This document shows, one piece after another, positions 1 through 11,083 of a stretch of 64,000 nucleotides of DNA. The notes under the pieces were generated by a model. It saw nothing but the letters and a program-made list of their open reading frames with translations, ran no database searches and had not been told where the DNA came from. Position numbers and translations under genes: made by a program. Every line of letters begins with the position of its first letter. The first letter of the stretch is position 1. The stretch is from Coptis chinensis (taxonomy: Eukaryota; Streptophyta; Magnoliopsida; Ranunculales; Ranunculaceae), in assembly GCA_015680905.1 (NCBI GenBank), contig CM027380.1:48396001-48460000 (forward strand), written 5' to 3'.

Positions 1-220
1 ATGTTGAGAAGTAGCTACAAGCACACACACCTTGTATAAAAGAATATTACACAGTCTATTCCTATTACATTATTGTCCAATACACCTCCATATATTAATA
101 ATTCCAATGGACAATCAAAAGCATAAAGCACAACTTCAATTCCAAGGACCTATCCCAGGAACACAATTGCAAATACTGAAATTTCTGGGAATCAAACATG
201 ACATTCATTCCAAAAAATCA

Positions 221-790
<570 letters not shown>

Positions 791-1440
791 GTATTGAGGA
801 TATCAAAAATTGATTGGTTGATGTCTCCAATTGTGAGGGGAGGTAATAAATGGAGCGGAAATAGAGAATGTGGAGATCCATTCGAAATCGAAATTGGAGG
901 GGGGAAACATGGTGATCGTGGGGGATTCGTGGGTATGGACGTGGTGTGTGGGAAGCCGGGAAGATAAATTCTTAAATTTTTTTTTGAAGTTTTGAAATTT
1001 TGAAAATTCCGATAAACTGAAACAAAATTGAAAATTGTACTTCATTGGAAATTTGGCGACGGGGCAAATTCACATAGCCCAATTTTTCCATATCTGCCTA
1101 TATTTCGCCCCCACCCAAAACCGAAATATATCGGTCTTTATCGAGATTTTGGAGATTCTAGCTTTTTTGAAATAGTTAAAATTTCAATATATATCATTAT
1201 ATATCGAATATATAACAACATATGTCACAATTATCTGTCAACCGTCAATATAATCGGTCAAACAATCAACAAGTCAATCGATATATATCAAATATATCGG
1301 ATATATTGCTAATATATATCGGTCCAAAAATGAATCAAAATATCTCACCGAAATATCACATTATTTTCATATCGTGTACCCATATTCCGATATATTGATA
1401 TATCATACGATATTTTCGGCCTTGGTTGAAGAGAAAAAGA
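791..1440. repeat. AT-rich stretch with ATATATCG repeats
   Basis: From about 1120 to 1420 the motif TATATCG and its complement CGATATA recur many times in imperfect order. This looks like a low-complexity or transposon-derived repeat. I found no terminal repeats or target duplication and no convincing coding sequence. The part 791-1119 joins the broken TPI fragment to this repeat and shows nothing recognisable. Confidence 0.45.
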
Positions 1441-1529
1441 ACTAAGCTAGGGGTTCAATAATGTTTTTATTTTTCAATTTTTGGTTTAGGAGGGAAGTAA
1501 AATTAGCTTATGTGTTTGCTCAATAACCC

Positions 1530-2560
1530 CAAATATATATATAAACAATGATTGTTCATATGAATAGTGATTGCTCATAACTCATGTTAAGGTATGAACA
1601 CTCATTGTTCATACCTAAAATAAGTATGAACAATGAGTCTTCATATAAACAATGATTATTCATAGCTTAGGTTGAGGTCTGAACCCCCCGAATAGGTATG
1701 AACAATCATTATAGGTAGGAACAGTCATTGTTCATACTCATAGCTCATGTTGATGTATAATATGAACAATAAGTGTTCATAGCTCATTTCATCCTTAGGA
1801 GTTATTAAAATTTAAAAACTGAGTTCGTGGGCTATTTAAATGTGGAGATTGGGTTTGTGAGTGATTATAAAAAAAACCATATCCTTAAGACTAGACAATA
1901 CCATGGTGGTTTCTCAAGCTTGTTGATTGCATTACTAGCTCTAGTGGAGTCAGATTCCAAGTCAACCTCTTTATTCCCTTCTTCAATACATCGACCTAAT
2001 AAGTATATATACTTCAATAGCTTTTAGCTCTTGCAAACAGTTCTTTATGTCTCTTACCTTCTAGTTATAGACAATTGAAGTTGGCTTAGATGTTTGCTGA
2101 AATCTTCGAGCATTTTTTTCCTTCCAAATTAAATGTCCTCCACTGATGCTCAGATAAAGACTTTATATATCTCTCCTGTAATGACAAATATCCCATATTT
2201 GAAATAAATTTTTTCCGATTTTGCATTTTATGTTGTTTTGGTCATTGTTCATACCTTATGTGATGTATGAACATACCTTATGTGATGTATGAACAATGAT
2301 TGTTTATACCCAAATAGGTTTTAACATACTTCATACACTATGTTGATGTATGTTCATACCCCAAATATGTACGAACAATGATTATTCATACTCCAATATG
2401 CATTTTTATTGATTATACATTATGTTAAGGTATGAACTTATGAACAATAATTGTTCATACTCCAATATGTGTTATTACTGATTATACATTATGTTAAAGT
2501 ATGAATTTATGAATAATGATTGCTCATACCCTAAATAGATATGAACAATGATACATCAAG
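1530..2560. repeat. Dispersed palindromic ATGAACAATGATTGTTCATA repeats
   Basis: Two blocks (about 1545-1780 and 2235-2550) carry many imperfect copies of a near-palindrome, TATGAACAATGATTGTTCAT, often with TATGTTAAGGTATGAAC between them. Each copy could fold into a short hairpin. The spacer 1800-2230 lacks the motif. The arrangement suggests a decayed element with repeated subterminal hairpins or a tandem repeat broken by mutation, but no TIR or target duplication was recognised. Confidence 0.6.
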
Positions 2561-3180
2561 TAATAAAAGTGCTAATCTTGTGAAAGACTTATTCTGATCA
2601 TATTGACCCAACCCGGCCAATTCTAACTTCCAAGGTATGTGTCGTTTGCTTGGAGGTCACTTCTAGCATCTTATGTTTTTTGTCCTGTTTTCTCTTGTTG
2701 CATCTTCTTTTCCTATGTGGTATTGTGCATGCATTATTACTTCCAGTTTTATTAGAAACTTATACTACGGTATTAGTTTTACTTTCATTCAATATTACGA
2801 ATCGGTTCTCTTCCTAATTGTTTGATTTATTTATTCTTACTCACTTATTGGTATTTTCACTTATATTAGCTGATGAGTGTTTCCTACCTAGGTGAGTTTA
2901 TGTATTGTGTTTTTAATCTTAGTTGGTTTTCCTGTATCAAATTGGTAACAGATGACATATAGCCTTTCTTAAGCATTCACAAACAGCAATCCAGTTTGAC
3001 TGTTTTCTAAATTTTGCTATGTTAGTTCTCATATATTCGTATACTGCACCTTCTCGTTTGCAAGTCAAAATGAACGTCTAAATGATCGTAAGGGTCCCAA
3101 TTGTTATGCTCGACTAGAGTTATCAATATGTCGTTGAAGCCTCAAATATTAATGTTTCTTTATTTAGTTTTGATTTTCAG
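2561..3180. other. Non-coding stretch before the OTU gene
   Basis: No repeat or reading frame of note was seen here. The block ends in TTTTGATTTTCAG, a good plant splice acceptor at 3180, so at least part of it is probably an intron of the following gene. The exon or exons upstream of that intron were not recognised. Confidence 0.35.
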
Positions 3181-4328
3181 ATTCCAATGGAAAAACTACA
3201 TAAGGAGGTGGTTGGCATGAAGCTAGATTTATGTGCAATGAAATTGTATCTTGATGAGACTTTTAAAGGTTTAGCATCCCATGCCAACCAAATTGAGGAT
3301 AGAGTTAAGTTGGAAATATCAACAAAGAAATGGGAGAATAATCCTGAGATGAGACATTTCGAAGCAGCTTTAATGGAACTAGAGAATACTCCTGTGCCAA
3401 TTATTAGATATAAAGATGCTTCACCTATCACTCCTAAGCTGATGAAGGAGACAATGAAAGCAAAACGGAAGGTAAATTCATGCTAAGGATTTTATGATTA
3501 AGTAGAAACTATATTAATGAAAAGAAAAATAGTTGCATAGTGAGATGTTGTTATACCCTTGAAACGGTGTGTGCTAAGGATTCTTTAGACAATACCCCCA
3601 TAGTAACAACGAAAAAGGTGCATTCACATCATTCTCATTTTACTTGTTACAAGCACCAAGATAACCATTTGTTATTGTTTTAGGTTGAGTTTGGTAAGAA
3701 TATGGGTGATTGCTTCTTCTATCGCTATTTGGATTACTTCCCAGACGTTCTACAACCTTTAATTTTGGATATTGAAGATCTAAAGGGTGACGACAACTGT
3801 GGATTTAGGGCCTTGGCCATGGCATTGGGGTATGGCGAGGAGGGCTGGGTATAAGTACGAGTTAATATGATTTAAGAGTTGCACGCAAGTAAGGAAGAGT
3901 ACATATGGATGTTCAGTCATGAAAACGTGACTTGTTGTGAGGGAAGTCTATTACACTTTAAGGGTGATGCTCCTGAGGAGAAATGGATGTTGCTACCTGA
4001 ACATGGTTATCTTGTAGCGTCAAAGTATAGCGTTGCGATTGTGTATTTCTCAATGGCAGGTTGTCACACTTTTCTGCCGTTAAAGTCAGAATTCAATGAG
4101 AATGACTATAAAGTCATTGGTATTGGGCGTGTTCCAAACCACTTTTTAAAGTTGAATTTGGAAGCAAATTGTCCAATGCTAAAGATCGTAATATTTTGGG
4201 AAAAACATCATCGTGAAATCGCAGATGAATGGAAATCATATTTCATGTCTCGCTTTGATACATTTCCACTTGTCTCTTGCAGAGATGATCATTTGGGCGA
4301 CCATGTGATTCTGAGTGATTCAAACTGA
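3181..4328 (+). pseudogene. OTU-domain cysteine protease-like gene, two in-frame stops
   Basis: Two exons, 3181-3471 and 3684-4328, join in phase 0 across a GT-AG intron. The first encodes a charged helical region (MEKLHKEVVGMKLDLCAMKL onward). The second has the OTU core: LKGDDNCGFRALAMALGYGE supplies the Asp and nucleophile Cys, and GRVPNHFLKL supplies the His. The block WMLLPEHGYLVASKYSVAIV matches the plant OTU proteins often found with Mutator-like elements and plant-mobile-domain genes. Two TAA codons (3852-3854 and 3873-3875) interrupt the frame just after GYGEEGWV. Related proteins plausibly have Gln there, so CAA to TAA changes, typical of methylated DNA, would explain both. It is probably a relic, either a transposon-borne OTU gene or a decayed host copy. 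Confidence 0.7.
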
Positions 4329-4403
4329 CTTGGTAGGAGGCCACATTTGTTTAAGCTTTCGCCCTTTTATGGCTACAGTAGACTTTAAAACCTTGGAATC
4401 TTG

Positions 4404-4663
4404 TAGCCAATGTTCTTTATTAAGTTTAATGCAATTGTTTGAGCTAACTTTAAATTTGTGTAGAAAAAATAATAATATGTTCTTCATAATTTTGGATGTT
4501 GTTTGAAACAAGTTATTGCTTCCTCTTAAATTAGTAGCCAATGTTCTTTATTAAGTTTAATGCAATTGTTTGAGCTAACTTTAAATTTGTGTAGAAAAAA
4601 TAATATGTTCTTCATAATTTTGGATGTTGTTTGAAACAAGTTATTGCTTCCTCTTAAATTAGT
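4404..4663. repeat. Tandem duplication of about 130 bp
   Basis: A unit beginning TAGCCAATGTTCTTTATTAA is present at 4404-4534 and again at 4535-4663. The copies differ mainly by one AAT in an A-rich run. The duplication lies just downstream of the OTU relic and is non-coding. High identity points to a recent event. Confidence 0.9.
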
Positions 4664-4861
4664 TATGCACAAGTAAAAAACTATCGAATCCAAAGCCTTG
4701 TGTGTATGTAAAATCATGAGTGACGCGATTTTGAGTTGTAATATGATCATGAATAGCTGCAATATTATCTTAAGTTGTAATATGATCATGAAATAGATGG
4801 AGAAAGAGAAAAAAAAAAAAAAAAAATTGTGCCTCTTTCAGATTAAACAATTAATTAAAAG

Positions 4862-4933
4862 TGGATCTAGATGGATTCGAACCATCAGCTTCTCAAATAA
4901 TGAGCGCTCTTACCCTTTTGAGCTTATGGATCC
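4862..4933 (-). tRNA. tRNA-like sequence, probably a pseudogene
   Basis: Read on the - strand, the sequence begins GGATCCA and ends TAGATCC plus A, giving an acceptor stem with 6 of 7 pairs. The T arm GATGG-TTCGAAT-CCATC is perfect. GCTC and GAGC form a D stem, but one extra base lies before it. The anticodon arm is irregular: CTC/GAG pairs around ATTATTT, and only a poor stem can be drawn. The isotype cannot be called safely. This suggests a degenerate nuclear tRNA copy or an organelle-derived one. A 19-base A run lies nearby at 4809-4827. Confidence 0.5.
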
Positions 4934-5165
4934 ATTGACAAAGACAAACATTCACTATATGATGAGTAACAAGTTCAGAGAAATCAAAGCACCTTGACTA
5001 CTTATATTTTGTCTTCTATGTCTCTTATATCCTAAAATTACCTTCAGAGAGTATGTTTGAGACAAACCAGTTTCAGTCATGATGATCAGGCGTTTTATAT
5101 CGTGCTCGTTTGCATATTCATACTGCTCTAATAAGAATTGTTGGTATTAATAAGGAGCACTTAAA

Positions 5166-5400
5166 AAGGCCTTAAGTGGTCTGGTGGTTGAGGCACACTT
5201 GAAAGATCCAGGTTCAACACCTACCAAATGTGATGAATTCACAGATAAGAAAAAGGGCACTATACAGAGCGCTTTACACAAAACAATGCTTAAACCAATT
5301 CTCAGCAGTTCCACAAAAGAGTGGATATCATATGATTTTTTAACGAAATCAGAAAAACAAAAACAAGAACTACTGGAAAGTATTTATCATACAGTATGAC
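5166..5400 (+). mobile_element. SINE-like head with A and B boxes
   Basis: TGGTCTGGTGGTTGAGGC at about 5177 resembles a pol III A box, and GGTTCAACACC at about 5211 resembles a B box, with spacing close to that of a tRNA. This is the usual start of plant tRNA-derived SINEs. The downstream body is not recognised and neither a clear tail nor a target duplication was found, so the 3' limit is a guess. Confidence 0.35.
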
Positions 5401-5997
5401 TGAATATCAACATAGTACTATACACAATCTATTTCCTATCAGCCTTCACATATCAGACTAATGTGGTCGTTTAAAAATGAAAAAGAGCCTAGCTTCTCTC
5501 GCTCCTTTTCGTCTCCTTATTAGGTAAAAGAATTTGCCCCTTTTTTTCTTTGAAAATGAATTTTGCATATACTAATACCAATTGATATCTACTGTCTCGG
5601 ATTTTCCAATAAATCAGAAAATATTGGGTGATATTATCTGTTTAGTAGGTCATAGATTAGAAACTTTAACAGATCGAAAACTCGTATCATGTTAGGCTCT
5701 ACACCAGCCATCAATTTGGTGACCACCAGGTCTTCAACAGTATTGAACACTTTATTCCTCAAATTAGTGGTCAATTGAGTAAATATTTGGATATAGTTGT
5801 AACATTAACTAAAATTAAGAAAGAATTATAGAGATTTTTTTTAATCAATCTTTTAAGAAATTGAAAAAAAAACGAACAATAGAAATCAAACTGGTATCTC
5901 GAATGTGATACTAGTCACCAATAAGTAACTCAGAGAAGGATAGACAATAAGACAATCTCATTCAGCTTCTAACAAATCAACTAATAATGTGTGCTTG
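5401..5997. other. Intergenic, nothing recognised
   Basis: AT-rich sequence with short T and A runs. No reading frame with family resemblance, no inverted repeats and no target duplications were seen. It directly abuts the truncated 3' side of the SDP6 pseudogene. Confidence 0.4.
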
Positions 5998-8050
5998 CAA
6001 GACTGCGGACAGATTATCTATCGGATCACGGGCACCAACGATCCGTTTGCTATCATCATCTTTAAGAAAGGAGAAAACCCTGCATGATTAAGAGCCCGAT
6101 GCACCAGCTAATGCAAAGAAGGCACGCAAGTCCAACATTAAGTCGAGAATCATTCATCCATGCGTCATAGTATACCACTGTACCTTTCAAGCTTCTATCC
6201 CCTCCCTTCTTTGCAAGAGTAGGAAAACGTTCAACAGACTCTTCAGCAGAATATTAACGAGACAAATGCAGAAGCCGCAGCCCTGCGACCAGGTTGTACT
6301 TTTTCAACCCCATCCAGTAGTACACTACATCAAACCAGTTGAAACATGGTGTCATGCATGGCAAGGCATGACATAAGTGGGGAGCATTCTGGATAACCTG
6401 TTTGCGCTCCTCATGGGCATGGAAAACCAACTTCAGTTGCCCATAGTCAAAATTAAAGACAACTTTCTCCAAGTAGCGAACACCTAAGAAAAGAGGCAAG
6501 TACAGACAACTAATTGAGTAATGATTAAGGGGAAATAATATTTATTGTGATTTACAATAGTACAAGCTGATTAGATGGAACAATTATTCTAAACTTCAAA
6601 GTATTGGCAGCTAGATTGATACTTCTACTGTCATGAAGCGCTGACCACCTAAAGTAAATTTTCAGTGACACTAAAAACAACTTAGTCGGCCGATTTAAGC
6701 TTACTTCCAGATAAAAGAAAATGACAAAATAGTGAACAGGTTGACATCTATGAACTAAATCACAAACAAAACCAAAACCAAAACCAAAACCAAAAATAAA
6801 AACAATAAAAAAAAGAAGCAGAACTAACACTAGCTCCACAACATAGTTGTTACTGTTTCAGATGTTCTTAACGTTCATTAAAGTGTGTTCCATAGCTTGA
6901 GATCAAGCTCCATCAAGAAGACAAAAAGACTAATGCTCTTTGGTCGCTCAGATGAACCATAGAGCAATGGCTACACACAGATACCAATGCCAATATCAAT
7001 ACGAGGAATGGGGATTCGACACTTCTTCTCGTAAATGTTGAGAATATATAGATACACGTATCACATCAAGTATGTTGATACTATAATTATTTTTAGTGAT
7101 TATACTCATATCCAACTAAATATAACATTCCTACAACAACGTTTTCTGTATTGCCCTTTGTCGCATCATACATTTAAGTATCAAACTATCAACATCTAAA
7201 AGAAACAAGGTAATATTATCGAGAGCAAGGAACTTATTGCAAACTCATAAGGGATTGGTCTCATATCCATCTTGAATCATGTACCATATAATAACACAAG
7301 GATACTAATAAGTTGCGAATAAAAGGTTAAGAAAACACTAATCCATTAAAAGATTTATTTGTGATTGGTCTCATATCGCACCCAGTATATAATTTGCAAC
7401 AAAAATGTCATTGCACTACATAAGTTGAAGTAAACTAGTCTCAATTTCAATTTCCTCATCCATTTACTTAAACTAGTCTCCTGCCACTCAATGGAGAAAC
7501 TATCACTCAACTCCAACAAATCCAATGACTATAAACCTTAATTCCCATATTACCAATGCATTAGGAAAATGCCCTTTCCTCCTAAACAACATTGACATCT
7601 AAACAAATATACAAATAATGAGAAACAATATAAAAACAAACCTCCATGAATCAATTTGGTGGACCTAGAAGAAGTCCCAGAAGAAAAATATTCTCTTTCA
7701 ACCAAACCAACATTGAAACCTCTAGTAACAGCATCAAGAACAATACCACAACCAGTAGCACCACCACCAATAACAAGAACATCAAGTGGATTAATTTTAC
7801 TTGATCCTATTAACCCAGATACTTGTACTTGTCTAGATGGAACACTTGCATTGAAATCACTATCTTTTTCCTATACCTTTCTAAAAAAACTACTCCCTGT
7901 ATCGCTGTAAGAAAAGGTTGAGCTTGACAGTAGCCGCACCAGTAGGGCCCAGGCCGAAGAAATGAGAGATGAACCCATGTCCACCTTCTCATCTTCCGAC
8001 ACCACTACGTCTTGTACATAGTGCTTTGACACAGACGGACACAACAACTT
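5998..8050 (-). pseudogene. SDP6: SDP6-like FAD glycerol-3-phosphate dehydrogenase, truncated
   Basis: The family enzyme is the mitochondrial FAD-dependent glycerol-3-phosphate dehydrogenase used in glycerol catabolism. Exon 1 (about 7900-7642) has the FAD-binding motif [12 protein letters not shown], then [12 protein letters not shown] and [21 protein letters not shown] intron (7641-6484) joins in frame to exon 2 (6483 downwards), with VRYLEKVVFNFDYGQLKLVF and PHLCHALPCMTPCF. An in-frame TAA lies at 6254-6256. The frame then resumes as YSAEESVERFPTLAKKGGDR and slips after VGLAC, with a further stop in the shifted frame. Recognisable sequence ends near DNLSAVLQAH at about 5998, so roughly the C-terminal two thirds are missing. 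The N-terminal part before [11 protein letters not shown] also carries a stop or shift. It is a dead host-gene copy. Confidence 0.88.
6768..6796. repeat. (ACCAAA)n microsatellite
   Basis: About five units of ACCAAA lie inside the intron of the SDP6 pseudogene. A similar TTTTGG run occurs at about 30762-30779. Confidence 0.85.
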
Positions 8051-8113
8051 CACAATTCTTCTTCTTCTTCTGCTGTTTGGATGAATGCTAGTAGTTACAA
8101 CCTTACAGATGGG

Positions 8114-8345
8114 TAAGGGTGGAATTCGAGCTAATCGAGCCGAGCTTTAGTGTGCTCAGGCTCGGCTCGGAAATAAAAAGAGAGGCTTAGGCTCGGCTCG
8201 AAAATAGTGGCGAGCTTTAAAATAGGCTTGAGCTCGGCTCAAATGATATATAGAAAGCTCAGCTCGAGCTCAATAAGCTTGTTTAACCAAACAAACTCGA
8301 GCCGAGCTCAAGCTCATTTGTTATACGAGCTTGTCAGGCTTGAAA
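8114..8345. repeat. hAT left subterminal GAGCCGAGC-rich region
   Basis: Many direct and inverted copies of GAGC, GGCTCG and GAGCCGAGCTC cluster within 230 bp of the left end. A matching cluster lies at 13170-13303 and 17878-17905 on the other side. Dense subterminal motifs of this kind serve as transposase-binding sites in hAT elements. That role is inferred here. Confidence 0.75.
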
Positions 8346-8640
8346 TCTGAATATGCAATACAAAATTAAATAACCCACATTCATAAATTATAAGTGATTG
8401 TCTGAAGCTTGCTAGGCTTGAAATATGATTACAGTACAAAATAAAAAGACTCCCAACCATGCAACCACTTACTGACTTACATATTACTGACTTACATTCA
8501 TAAATCATAACTGAACTGACTGACATACTAACTGATTTTAAGGGAAAAAAGAACAAAAAGTGGGCACCACTTTGATCCCAGTTCAATCTACTTGGTAACT
8601 TGCACAAGTTTTCCCACCATCACACATTTGAAGCTTTAGT

Positions 8641-8803
8641 CTGCACAAAAAAGAATGAAGCCCAGTTTGCACAAAAAGGGATCAAGGCCAGGCTAATCTA
8701 CACAAAAAAGAATCAAGGCCAATCTGCACAAAAACGAATCAAGGCCAAGCCTGTCTACACAAAAAAGAATCAATGTCAGTCTGCACAAAAAGGAATCAAG
8801 ATC
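8641..8803. repeat. Minisatellite with CTGCACAAAAAAGAATCAAG units
   Basis: About six units of 26 to 32 bp share the core CACAAAAA(G/A)GAATCAAGG. Units beginning CTGCACAAAA alternate with units beginning CTACACAAAA, so a higher-order dimer may be the true repeat. The array lies between the hAT left end and the transposase gene. Confidence 0.75.
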
Positions 8804-9089
8804 ATGTTCAATAATTTGTTTAGCTACAATTAATATACAAAAATAATAACTATAGAAAGCATTATAATTACTAGACAACCAGTAAAGTAAAGGACAACTT
8901 ACATTTATTTTACAAAACAAAATGCAAATGGTGATTAGGATTAGAAGAACACCTTTACAATAGTGGAGGCGTGGAGCAAATTAAACTATGTGGCCTGGCC
9001 ATGCAAAGCAAGCACCACTATGAGTGTATTTAATGCACTAAAGTTTTAGTAATATTGAACTTACATATAAAAAATATATATACTTACAT

Positions 9090-11083
9090 TCACAGATTTG
9101 CCAATCCCAAAGTTCGCAACCAATCTCCGGTACAAACCAATGTTTATATTGTTTCCGCACTTAATGAACTTCGATGATCATCAATGACTCTACCAGGAGC
9201 ACTAAAGGCACTCTCAGAAGCCACCGAAGTCACCAGGATCGAAAGAATGTCCCGAGCCATTTTTGAAAGGATCCGAAACTTCAAAGTGTTCGCTTTCCAC
9301 CAGTTTAGAACATCAAAAGTACCATCACAGCCAATATAGATGCCTTCTTCCAAATACACTTCTATCTCAGACTTAGCATTTGATTGAACACAATTTGTTT
9401 CCGTGGCCCACATTTCAAATTCACACCTCGACTCGGCTATCTCACTTGAGCTACTACTTCTAGCTCCACTCTCTTGGTTAATATTACCCCCCTCTGCTTC
9501 TTTGGATACATAATCCTCAAAAAGCTCAATCATTGAATCACGAACAACTTTAAGTTTATCTTCAGCAGTTTGGGTGGGATAAAATTTGCTAAAAGCATAC
9601 TCGATATATTTCAATTTGTTTCGGGGGTCTAGGGCAGCACCTATTGCCATCAAAAGGTTGCATTCTTCCCAATATTTATCAAATTTGTCTTTCATGGCTT
9701 TTACCATACGAGCCATCCATTCTCTAGTATCCATAGACATTTGCAACAAGATCTGTTTTATCTTCCAAATTTCAGGAAAAAACATATTAGAAGTTGGATA
9801 GAATTGACCAGAAAATGCTTTTGTTGCATCATTAAAGATCTTCAAAAACCTGCATACCTCCGAAGCTCTTACTCATTCATCCTCAAACAGTAACCACTCA
9901 TATTGAGAGTCTCTAACCTTGTACCTTGGAAAGACTTCTTTAAAGAGAAGTGCAAACCTCAACATGTCATATGTTGAGTTCCACCTAGTGGATACATCCA
10001 GAACCAAAGATTGGGTGGTTGTCAACTTCAATTGTTTCACAATCTCATTAAACTTGTGAAGTCGTGAAGGGGTCAATGTGACATACTTCACACTTTCATG
10101 AACATTCTCCACAACACGTTTGATCTCTTTCAAGCCATCTTGCACCATAAGATTCAGAATATGTGCACAACACCTAACATGGAATATTTTACCACCAAAA
10201 TAAAGGTTTTCTCCAAAACTAGTCAAGAGGCTAGTAACAGCTGCATCGTTTGCAGAGGCATTATCAAGTGTAATGGAAGACACTTTTTCCTCGATCCCCC
10301 ACACACTAAGACATTGAAAAATGCAATCAGCAATGTTAACTCCAGTGTGAGGAGGTGGCAAGTAACAAAAGCTCAAGACACGCTTTTGGAGCTTCCACTC
10401 TGAGTCTACAAAGTGACCGGTGAGGCACATATAACCAACAGTTTGGTTAGAGGTCCACAAATCAGATGTTAAACCAATCTTCCCAACATTTCCTAATGTT
10501 GACCTCAACTTCGACTTCTCACATTCATAGACTTTCAAACAGTAATCCCTAATAGGTTTGCGATTAATTGGATCAAAGCAGGGATTGAGAACTTTACAAA
10601 AAAAGCACAAACAATTCATGTTCTACCATCTTAAAAGGATATTCATGCGCAATGATGGCCTTTGCTAAAATATCTATTGCTTTTTGTTGATCAAACTTAT
10701 ATGCAGTCAAACCATCATGACTATCAAATGACAAAAGAGATTGTTTAGGACCTTTACCTTGACCAGAAATCGCGAGCAATACGAGGTATACAAATAGGTA
10801 TGTGCCTTCTAAGATGACTTGTTGGCCCCTCATCAGTATAAGAAAGCCTCAGCTTGCAATGTTTACATTCACCCTTCTTTTCGCCGACAATTACTTCTAT
10901 AAATTCCTTCCAAACAACGGATGTCTTGGCCCTAACCCTCTTCTTTGGATTCTCGAGTTGTTCGTGTTGTTCGGTGTGAAATTTCTTCTTTGTGTTGCTC
11001 CACTTTGATGTTCATGTAGTAGAAGTGCTTGGCGTTTGCAAAGGCGTGCACTTGAAACAATTTCGGGTTACCAAATCAGACAT
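9090..11083 (-). pseudogene. hAT transposase, BED finger plus hAT-C, broken
   Basis: The ATG at 11083 (MSDLVTRNC) starts a frame of about 660 codons ending at TGA 9090-9092. A BED zinc finger lies at about 10940-10795, with VVWKEFIEVI, CKHCK and HLRRH. The central part has TSDLWTSNQTVGYMCLTGHF, SITLDNASAND, HVRCCAHILNLMVQDGL and DVSTRWNSTYDML, typical of Ac/DAYSLEEPER-type RNase-H-fold transposases. The C-terminal dimerisation domain has LNWWKANTLKFRILSKMARD and SESAFSAPGR. Lesions seen: a TGA within the first 40 codons, a frameshift after the BED finger near 10745, another in a T run near 10600, a TGA at FEDE|VRASE and a TAA at SAETI|TLVCTGDWL. The element therefore cannot move itself. Confidence 0.92.
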
